Shown here: positions 35,039 through 41,801 of the stretch, one piece after another
How positions within the stretch are numbered: the stretch's first letter is position 1
Layout: every line of letters begins with the position of its first letter
Origin: Chryseobacterium paludis
Lineage (GTDB): Bacteria > Bacteroidota > Bacteroidia > Flavobacteriales > Weeksellaceae
DNA length: 64,000 nt
Reading direction: 5' to 3'
Assembly: GCF_025403485.1 (NCBI RefSeq)
Contig: NZ_CP099966.1
Coordinates: 1,488,001-1,552,000 of the forward strand
Program-made: the position numbers and the translations under genes
Notes under the pieces: generated by a model
The model's input: the letters and a program-made list of their open reading frames with translations, nothing else
What the model was told of the DNA's origin: nothing
Databases searched by the model: none

Positions 35039-36250
35039 ATGGAGGAGAAAACTATAGTATGTATTTCGTGCTATTACAAGGGCTATGATTTCATGGACGA
35101 AATGAAGCGGCTCGGTAATAAAATAATCTTGATTACATCCGAAAACATTAAAGAAAAGAACTGGCCTTGGCACGCTATTGATGAGGTGTACTATATGCCT
35201 GAATTAAAACCATCTGTATGGAATCTGGAGCATTTGGTTCAGGGATTCTCACATCTTATGCAAACCAGGAAAATTGATGCGGTAGTAGCACTTGATGATT
35301 ATGATGTAGAAAAAGCAGCATTGATCAGAGAAACTTTCCGCATTCCAGGGATGGGGCAAACCACACATCGTTATTTTAGAGATAAACTGGCCATGAGGCA
35401 GAAAGCAAAAGATTCAGACATTAATGTTCCTGAATTCACGCCAGTTTTTAATAATGATGAAATTAACACATTTATTGAAAAAGTACCTGCTCCGTGGGTT
35501 TTGAAACCACGTTCGGAGGCTTCAGCTTCAGGAATAAAAAAAATAACGACTAAAGATCAGCTTTGGGAGGCTTTAGATTCTCTAGGTGAAGAACGCCATC
35601 TCTTTTTATTGGAAAGCTTTAAACCTGGTGATGTTTATCATGTTGACAGTTTAACCTTTAATAAAGAAATAGTATTCACTTCTGCATCAAAATATCTGGC
35701 TCCGCCAATGCAGGTTTCTCATGAAGGTGGTGTTTTCAGGACTAAGACACTTGGAAAAGATTCCGATGAGTTCAAATCTCTTGAAGAAGTTAATGCCAAA
35801 GTACTTTTAAATTTTGGACTACTTAATGGCGCGACCCATACAGAGTTCATACGAAGTAAAGATGATGGGAAATGGTATTTTTTAGAAACTTCATCCAGAG
35901 TTGGGGGTGCCCATATTCCTGATCTTGTAGAAGCTTCCAGTAATATTAATATCTGGAGAGAATGGGCAAAAATTGAAGATGCTCTTCTAAGATCGAAGCG
36001 TTATGATATTACAAAACCTACAGAACATTATGCCGGGTTGATTATTGCTTTAATCAAAACCCAACAACCTGATTATAGTGATTTTGAATGTGAAGAAATT
36101 GTAAAATACCTTCCCATAGACTATCATGTCGGAATTGTTTATAAGTCAGATAATGCTGATATTGTACAGGAAAGATTAGACGCCGCTGCTGAGAAAATAA
36201 ATACAGGTTTATTAAACATTTTACCTCCAAAAGGCAAGCCTACGAGCTAA
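35039..36250 (+). CDS. ATP-grasp amino acid/carboxylate ligase (first of the cluster)
   Basis: A 403-residue ATP-grasp enzyme of the carbamoyl-phosphate-synthase/L-amino-acid-ligase type, which joins a carboxylate to an amine through an acyl-phosphate. The N-terminal pre-ATP-grasp domain (1-115) contains IDAVVALDDYDVEKAALIRE. The ATP-binding part has WVLKPRSEASASGIKKI, LLESFKPGDVYHVDSL and the metal-binding end FLETSSRVGGAH, so catalysis is expected. It leads an operon of five genes spaced 31-50 nt apart. Amino acid substrates cannot be predicted, although relatives make dipeptides and peptide-like antibiotics. The call as ligase is solid; the product is unknown. Confidence 0.88.
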   Translation: MEEKTIVCISCYYKGYDFMDEMKRLGNKIILITSENIKEKNWPWHAIDEVYYMPELKPSVWNLEHLVQGFSHLMQTRKIDAVVALDDYDVEKAALIRETFRIPGMGQTTHRYFRDKLAMRQKAKDSDINVPEFTPVFNNDEINTFIEKVPAPWVLKPRSEASASGIKKITTKDQLWEALDSLGEERHLFLLESFKPGDVYHVDSLTFNKEIVFTSASKYLAPPMQVSHEGGVFRTKTLGKDSDEFKSLEEVNAKVLLNFGLLNGATHTEFIRSKDDGKWYFLETSSRVGGAHIPDLVEASSNINIWREWAKIEDALLRSKRYDITKPTEHYAGLIIALIKTQQPDYSDFECEEIVKYLPIDYHVGIVYKSDNADIVQERLDAAAEKINTGLLNILPPKGKPTS

Positions 36251-36282
36251 TTATACATCAATTTTAAATTAATTATTCTAAA

Positions 36283-36996
36283 ATGCCACACATAGAACAT
36301 ACTGATTATTATTCAAATATATTGGGAATGAATATTAAAGTGGAGGTCACCGGACATTACGGACATCCTATTATTATGTTTCCCACTTCTCAGGGTTTAT
36401 ATACTCAGAATCACGATTTTCATCTTAATGGAAGTATCAATTGGTTTGTAGAACAAGGAAAAGTAAAGCTTTATAATGTTCAGACAATTGATAGCTGGAG
36501 TTTTTATGACGATTCCATATCTCCACAACAAAGAATAAAAAATTATGAAAGATATGTACAATTTCTAATTCAGGAGTTCGTTCCTTATATTCAGAAATTA
36601 CATAAAACACATAGGGTTGCCATTGCGGGAGCAAGCTTTGGAGGTTATCATGCTGCAAACTTTGCCTTTAGATTCCCTGACGTTGTATCACACCTATTCT
36701 GTCTTTCAGGAGCATTCAGCATTCGAAATTTTATGGATGGATATTCTGATGATCTGGTATATTATAATTGTCCCAGAGAATTTATAAAAAACGATGAAGC
36801 CTGGAAATATAAACATATGCATATTGTATTGAGTACCTCTGATCAGGACATCTGTAAAGATAAAAATGTGGAGATGGCAGAAATCTTAAAATCAAAAGGA
36901 ATTGATTACTGGTATGATGAAAGAAAATGGATCAATCATGACTGGCCTCTTTGGAGAATGGTCTTTCCAACATTTATCAGCGCATTTTTCTCTTAG
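36283..36996 (+). CDS. Alpha/beta hydrolase, esterase-like (COG4947 type)
   Basis: A 237-residue alpha/beta hydrolase of the short esterase type. The nucleophile Ser118 lies in AGASFGGYHAAN. A candidate acid is in LSTSDQDICKD, and the His in WINHDWPLWRM, so the triad appears complete. There is no signal peptide. It is the second gene of the amidoligase operon, between two ATP-grasp genes. Stand-alone hydrolases of this kind are found next to amide-ligase genes in other bacteria, perhaps acting as thioesterase, deacylase or transferase on the product. That role is inferred from gene context only. Confidence 0.85.
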   Translation: MPHIEHTDYYSNILGMNIKVEVTGHYGHPIIMFPTSQGLYTQNHDFHLNGSINWFVEQGKVKLYNVQTIDSWSFYDDSISPQQRIKNYERYVQFLIQEFVPYIQKLHKTHRVAIAGASFGGYHAANFAFRFPDVVSHLFCLSGAFSIRNFMDGYSDDLVYYNCPREFIKNDEAWKYKHMHIVLSTSDQDICKDKNVEMAEILKSKGIDYWYDERKWINHDWPLWRMVFPTFISAFFS

Positions 36997-37046
36997 AATA
37001 AATTTTAAATAATCCCTTATTAATAAAAACACTAAAAACAACAATT

Positions 37047-38000
37047 ATGGCAAAAAAGGTGGGAATTCTATTCGGTATGGAAAACACATTTCCTTGGGCA
37101 TTTATTGAAAAGGTCAATGAATTAGGAGGTGGAGAAATTATAGCAGAACCTGTACATATCGATAAGCTGGAACAGGGTGTTGATTATGGTTATGCTGTTA
37201 TTATAGACAGAATTTCTCATGATGTCCCTTTCTACAGAGCTTATCTCAAAAATGCAGCATTGAATGGAACGTATGTTATCAATAATCCATTCTGGTGGAG
37301 TGCAGATGAAAAGTTTTTCAATAATGCTTTGATGTCAAAACTGGGAATTCCACTTCCTAAAACTGTTTTATTACCATCCCATGAAAGACCGGCTAATACT
37401 TCAGAAACGTCATTCAGAAATTTAAAATTCCCTCACGACTGGGAATACATCTTTGATTATGTAGGTTTTCCTGCCTATATGAAACCTCACGACGGCGGAG
37501 GCTGGAGAAACGTTTACAGAGTAGAAAATCCAGAAGATCTATGGAATAAACTAGGTGAAACAGAACAGCTTGTTATGATGGTTCAGGAAGAAATTATTTT
37601 CGATGATTATTACAGAGTTTATTGCTTAGGAAAGAAATATGTTCATATTATGCCTTATGAACCTAGAAATGAGCCTCATTTAAGATATGCTACCAGTCAT
37701 CAGACGGATGGTGAAGAGTTGGAAAAACTATTAACAACCATTCATGATTATACGATTACAATGAACGAGGCATTAGGCTATGATTTTAATACGGTAGAAT
37801 TCGCTGTAAAAGATGGTATTCCGTATGCCATCGACTTCTGTAATCCTGCACCAGATGCAGACAGAAACTCTGTTGGGGAAGAAAATTTCGCCTGGATTGT
37901 AGAGCATGCTGCAAAATTTGCCATTGAAAAGGCTAAAGAATATGTTCCTGGAAAACCCAACATTTCATGGGGAACTTTTGTAAAAGATTCAATAAAATAA
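37047..38000 (+). CDS. ATP-grasp ligase, RimK-like (second of the cluster)
   Basis: A 317-residue ATP-grasp protein of the RimK/glutathione-synthetase-like group (COG0189 type). The N-terminal domain starts KKVGILFGMENTFPWAFIEKV. The ATP-binding lysine lies in AYMKPHDGGGWRNVYRV. Metal and nucleotide residues appear in QEEIIFDDYYRVYCLGKK and IDFCNPAPDADRNS, a variant of the usual E-x-N end motif. It differs clearly from the first ATP-grasp in this operon, so the two probably add different amino acids or act in sequence. Close spacing (50 nt before, 33 nt after) supports one transcript with the hydrolase and the GCS2 ligase. Confidence 0.87.
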   Translation: MAKKVGILFGMENTFPWAFIEKVNELGGGEIIAEPVHIDKLEQGVDYGYAVIIDRISHDVPFYRAYLKNAALNGTYVINNPFWWSADEKFFNNALMSKLGIPLPKTVLLPSHERPANTSETSFRNLKFPHDWEYIFDYVGFPAYMKPHDGGGWRNVYRVENPEDLWNKLGETEQLVMMVQEEIIFDDYYRVYCLGKKYVHIMPYEPRNEPHLRYATSHQTDGEELEKLLTTIHDYTITMNEALGYDFNTVEFAVKDGIPYAIDFCNPAPDADRNSVGEENFAWIVEHAAKFAIEKAKEYVPGKPNISWGTFVKDSIK

Positions 38001-38033
38001 TTCAGTGGGAGAGAATATAAAAAACACAAGGAA

Positions 38034-39152
38034 ATGCATCAGTTTACTATAGGAATCGAAGAAGAATATCAAATTATTGATGTTGACAGCAGAGATCTAA
38101 TTTCTCATGTTTCTAAAATTATTGAAGGTGGAAAAGCTGTTTTAAGTGAGAATTTAAAGCACGAAATGCATGAATCCATGATTGAAATGGAAACAGGCAT
38201 TTGTCAGAATATTCAGGAAGCAAGAACAGAACTTACTAACTTAAGAAGACACCTTATCAATATAGCCCATGAGCAGGGACTTCGTGTATCAGGAGGAGGA
38301 ACACATCCTTTTTCTCACTGGTCGGACAATCCCATTACTCAGGGAGAACGTTACGTAAAGATTGTTGATGATATGGGTGATGTAGCACGTGAAAATCTTA
38401 TTTTTGGGTTGCATGTTCATATTGGAATTCCCAATCGCGAAGAAGGGGTAAGAATTCAAAATGTAATGCGTTATTTTCTTCCTCATGTTTATGCATTGTC
38501 CACCAATTCACCTTTTTGGATAGGAAGAAATACAGGCTTTAAGTCCTACAGACAGGAGATTTTTGTAAAATTTCCAAGAACTGGAATTCCTAGCTACTTC
38601 AATTCATTGGCTGAATTTGACAGTTATGTAGATCTTTTAGTAAAAACAGGAACTATTGATAATGCAAAAAAGATCTGGTGGGACCTTCGTGTACATCCAT
38701 TCTATCCTACTATTGAGTTTAGAATATGTGACATGCCATTAAGAATTGACGAGACCGTTTGCTTGGCAGCAATCATGCAAAGTTTAGTAGCAAAGATTTA
38801 TAAACTTCATCAGCAAAACCTAAGCTTCAGAAGCTATAGAAGATTATTATTAAATGAAAATAAATGGCGGGCTTCCAAAAGTGGAATCGATGCTCATTTG
38901 ATCGACTTTGGTAAAGAAGAATCTGTACCTTATCCCCATTTATTGAAAGAACTTCTTGAGTTCATTGATGATGTGGTAGATGATCTAGGTTGTCGCCAGG
39001 AAGTTGAATACGCCTGGAAAATTTTAGAAAACGGAACCGGAGCAGACCGACAACTTCAAATTTTTAAGGAAACAGGTGACCTTACCAAAGTAGTAGATTA
39101 TATGATTTCTGAAACCGAATATGGTATTACCCACGGCGAAACCATTTCATGA
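38034..39152 (+). CDS. GCS2-family carboxylate-amine ligase (YbdK-like)
   Basis: A 372-residue member of the glutamate-cysteine ligase 2 family, the glutamine-synthetase-fold amide ligases. The hallmark N-terminus FTIGIEEEYQIID holds the metal-binding glutamates. Others are MIEMETGICQNI, the loop SGGGTHPFSHW, GLHVHIGI, and WDLRVHPFYPTIEFRICDMP. In E. coli YbdK shows weak glutamate-cysteine ligase activity in vitro, and most members have no known substrate. The presence of a third amide-bond-forming enzyme in the same operon as two ATP-grasps argues for a dedicated biosynthetic pathway rather than glutathione synthesis. The substrate is unknown. Confidence 0.92.
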   Translation: MHQFTIGIEEEYQIIDVDSRDLISHVSKIIEGGKAVLSENLKHEMHESMIEMETGICQNIQEARTELTNLRRHLINIAHEQGLRVSGGGTHPFSHWSDNPITQGERYVKIVDDMGDVARENLIFGLHVHIGIPNREEGVRIQNVMRYFLPHVYALSTNSPFWIGRNTGFKSYRQEIFVKFPRTGIPSYFNSLAEFDSYVDLLVKTGTIDNAKKIWWDLRVHPFYPTIEFRICDMPLRIDETVCLAAIMQSLVAKIYKLHQQNLSFRSYRRLLLNENKWRASKSGIDAHLIDFGKEESVPYPHLLKELLEFIDDVVDDLGCRQEVEYAWKILENGTGADRQLQIFKETGDLTKVVDYMISETEYGITHGETIS

Positions 39153-39161
39153 TATTTTTGG

Positions 39162-39169
39162 TAACTTTG
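39162..39169 (+). promoter_or_regulatory. Possible internal -7 promoter box before the amidotransferase gene
   Basis: TAACTTTG followed by C matches TAnnTTTG and lies in the 31-nt gap between the GCS2 and amidotransferase genes, 14 nt before the start, so the amidotransferase may also be transcribed separately. Confidence 0.35.
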
Positions 39170-39183
39170 CAAAAATATGATGT

Positions 39184-40017
39184 ATGAAAGATATTAGAAT
39201 CGCGTTGTTGGACATGAATAACAACCATGTAAATCAAGGGTTTAGAAATATTAAAGAAATCTCAGAAACCTTTAAAAAGAATTCTGAAGAAAATGTAAGC
39301 ATTCAGGTGTTCAATGTAAGACACGAAGATGAAATTCCAAATATAGAAGATTTTGACATTTTTATTTCTTCAGGGGGGCCAGGAAACCCTCATAGAGAAG
39401 GGCTGGAATGGGAAACAAAATATGCGGATTTTTTAGATTCTGTATATGATCATAATAATCATAAGGAAGATAAAAAGTATGTGTTTTTAATCTGTCATTC
39501 ATTTCAAATAGCAAGTATTCATTGGAATTTAGGAAACATCTGCCCTAGAAAATCCTATTCTTTTGGGGTAATGCCTATTCATAAAACAGAAGATGGTGAA
39601 AAGGAATTTTTATTCAAAAATCTTTTAAATCCTTTTTATGGTGTAGATTCAAGAGCTTACCAGTTTATTGAGCCTGATCACGAACGTTTTGAAGAATTAG
39701 GAATGAAAATAGTGGCTATTGAGAAATTCCGCCCTCATATTAATTTAGAGAGAGCCATTATGGCTATTCGTTTCTCAGAAGAGATCTTTGGAACACAGTT
39801 TCATCCAGAAGCAGATCCTGCAAGCATGATTGAAAATCTAAAAGATGAAAAAAACAAAGAAGCTATGATTGAAAACTTTGGAATGGAAAAGTACCTTGAG
39901 ACCTTGGACAGGATTGATGATGAAGATAAAATAGTTTTGACAAGAGCACAAATTCTTCCTACATTTTTACAGTTTGCTAAAAAGAATATTTTGAAAGCAG
40001 CAGGAGCAGTGGCTTAA
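39184..40017 (+). CDS. Class I glutamine amidotransferase-like protein
   Basis: A 277-residue protein with a class I glutamine amidotransferase fold. It has an oxyanion-loop region FISSGGPGNPHREGLEWE, the nucleophile Cys104 in FLICHSFQIA, and the His207-x-Glu209 pair in FGTQFHPEAD, so the triad is present. The Cys motif departs from the usual G-x-C-x-G-x-Q by having His-Ser after Cys. It would normally release ammonia from glutamine for a partner ligase. A tail of about 65 residues (212-277) lies past the usual domain end. Last gene before a strong terminator, so it likely serves the ligases of the same operon. Confidence 0.87.
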   Translation: MKDIRIALLDMNNNHVNQGFRNIKEISETFKKNSEENVSIQVFNVRHEDEIPNIEDFDIFISSGGPGNPHREGLEWETKYADFLDSVYDHNNHKEDKKYVFLICHSFQIASIHWNLGNICPRKSYSFGVMPIHKTEDGEKEFLFKNLLNPFYGVDSRAYQFIEPDHERFEELGMKIVAIEKFRPHINLERAIMAIRFSEEIFGTQFHPEADPASMIENLKDEKNKEAMIENFGMEKYLETLDRIDDEDKIVLTRAQILPTFLQFAKKNILKAAGAVA

Positions 40018-40042
40018 AAATAATAAACAATTACAACACTAT

Positions 40043-40069
40043 AAATCGAGCAAAATTGCTCGATTTTTT
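40043..40069 (+). terminator. Terminator of the amidoligase operon
   Basis: An 11-bp perfect stem AAATCGAGCAA/TTGCTCGATTT with a 2-nt loop and T run, 26 nt after the amidotransferase stop. Confidence 0.85.
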
Positions 40070-40090
40070 AAAATCACAAAGAAAAAGAAT

Positions 40091-41275
40091 ATGATCCCAA
40101 AATACCGAAAACAATTCAATCAGGATTTTTCACTGGAAAAGTATGAACAGCTTAAAAATATCATAGCAGAAAAGAGTGGTGTTCTACCGGGATTTAGAAT
40201 TTCGGAGAGTCCTTTTTTCCTTACGAAGGAATTTGAAAGTAAGCTTATTGGTGCCAGCGAAAGTATTATAGATCAGATAAAGGCTTTATCTCCTGAAATA
40301 CTACAAAAGGCTGTTCCTGAAAACTGCAAAGTTCCAAACGATACGGATCATCCTCATTTTTTCACCATTGATTTTGGAGTTTGCAAAAATGAAAATGGCG
40401 AAATAGAGCCACAACTGATAGAACTGCAGGCATTTCCATCTCTTTATGCTTTTCAAAAAACTTTTGAAAATACATTTTGTGAAGTATATCCTTTTCTTTC
40501 TGAAATTAAAAACCCAATGTCTCCTGGTCAGTTCGCAGATTATTTAAGAGAATTAATTGTTGGTGATGAAAATCCTGAAAATGTAATTCTTCTTGAAATT
40601 TTTCCTGAGAAGCAAAAAACAGCGATTGATTTTGCTTTAACAGAGAAACTATTGGGAATAAAAACAGTTTGTCTTACCAAAATAAAAAAGGACGGTAAAA
40701 AGTTGTATTATGAAGATAATGAAAAGTTAGTTCAAATAAAAAGAATTTACAATCGTGTTATTTTCGATGAATTAGACCATATTCCTAACCTTAAAACCGA
40801 ATTCGATTTCCGTGAAGAAGTAGATGTAAAATGGATCACCCATCCAAATTGGTTCTTTAAAATCTCCAAATATCTTTTACCTTTATTAAAACATCAATTC
40901 GTACCCAAAAGCTATTTCCTATATGAATTCCCTGAAAATGAAAATCTTGAAAATTATGTTTTAAAACCCCTATTTTCATTTGCAGGAAGTGGAGTGAATT
41001 TGAATCCTACAATAGAAATTATAAATGCTATTGAAGATAAGGAAAATTATATTTTACAAAGGAAAGTTCAGTACGAACCAATCTTTGAAGATATCAACGG
41101 AGAATTTTCGAAAGCTGAAATACGTTTATTGTATATTTGGCGGGAAAATGATGAACGCCCTATCCTCTTAGAAAATCTTGGAAGGATGACAAAAGCTGCT
41201 ATGGTGAATGTTGACTTTAATAAAAAGGATGCCATATGGATTGGAAGTTCTAATGTTTTCTTTGGAGAAGAATAA
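40091..41275 (+). CDS. Probable GspS-like ATP-grasp protein of unknown function
   Basis: A 394-residue protein that I do not assign to a known enzyme with confidence. It shows features of ATP-grasp ligases of the glutathionylspermidine-synthetase or circularly permuted type. These are LIELQAFPSLYAFQ (a carboxylate-substrate-like segment near residues 117-130), YVLKPLFSFAGSGVNLNPT (resembling the K-P-x-x-x-x-x-G loop, near residue 288), and AEIRLLYIW and LENLGRMTK near the end. No signal or membrane segment is visible. It starts only 22 nt past the operon terminator on the same strand, so it probably works with the preceding ligases. It could also be a catalytically altered ATP-grasp. Confidence 0.6.
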   Translation: MIPKYRKQFNQDFSLEKYEQLKNIIAEKSGVLPGFRISESPFFLTKEFESKLIGASESIIDQIKALSPEILQKAVPENCKVPNDTDHPHFFTIDFGVCKNENGEIEPQLIELQAFPSLYAFQKTFENTFCEVYPFLSEIKNPMSPGQFADYLRELIVGDENPENVILLEIFPEKQKTAIDFALTEKLLGIKTVCLTKIKKDGKKLYYEDNEKLVQIKRIYNRVIFDELDHIPNLKTEFDFREEVDVKWITHPNWFFKISKYLLPLLKHQFVPKSYFLYEFPENENLENYVLKPLFSFAGSGVNLNPTIEIINAIEDKENYILQRKVQYEPIFEDINGEFSKAEIRLLYIWRENDERPILLENLGRMTKAAMVNVDFNKKDAIWIGSSNVFFGEE

Positions 41276-41297
41276 AATTTATTAAAACTAATATATT

Positions 41298-41756
41298 ATG
41301 GAGCAAGAATCAGCTTTTGAAGAGTTTGATGTAAACAGTAATTTCGTACGGAGAAGAGATCTGTTACCGGTCTGGATTAAGATTTTCATCTGGTTATTTT
41401 TAATTGGTGGATCAGTTGCTTCTTTAATATTAATTTCCGGTTTTTTTCTAACTAATGTTTCATTGTCTATTTATGGAATAGACTCCACCCATCCTTATAC
41501 CATTGCAGGGTTTATTGTTTGTATTCTTTTAATTTTTAAAGGAATTGTGGCTTTTGGACTTTGGTTTGAGCTGGAATGGGCTCCAAAAGCTGCTGTCATT
41601 GATGCTATAACAGGTATTGCTGTTTGTATCATTATGATGGTTATTATCCCTTTTGTAAATCCAAACATAAGTTTTACACTTAGATTAGAATTAATTCCTT
41701 TATATTTTTATCTCATAAAAATGCAGAAAATTGGAAAGCCCTGGCTTAATGCATAA
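41298..41756 (+). CDS. Small multi-pass membrane protein
   Basis: A 152-residue membrane protein with three clear hydrophobic segments (about 26-52, 65-90 and 98-120) and a weaker one near 127-142. The N-terminal 22 residues are acidic then basic (EQESAFEEFDVN, FVRRRDLL). It has no recognisable family motif. It follows the ATP-grasp-like gene by 22 nt and ends at the bidirectional terminator before cphA, so it is probably co-transcribed with the ligase-like gene. A transport or anchoring role for the cluster product is possible but not supported by sequence. Confidence 0.65.
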   Translation: MEQESAFEEFDVNSNFVRRRDLLPVWIKIFIWLFLIGGSVASLILISGFFLTNVSLSIYGIDSTHPYTIAGFIVCILLIFKGIVAFGLWFELEWAPKAAVIDAITGIAVCIIMMVIIPFVNPNISFTLRLELIPLYFYLIKMQKIGKPWLNA

Positions 41757-41787
41757 AAAAAACCTCCGAAATTTCGGAGGTTTTTTT
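41755..41787. terminator. Bidirectional terminator between the ligase cluster and cphA
   Basis: A perfect palindrome with core AACCTCCGAAA/TTTCGGAGGTT flanked by A and T tracts, serving both convergent transcripts. Confidence 0.9.
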
Positions 41788-41801
41788 ATTATTAGATTAG
41801 A

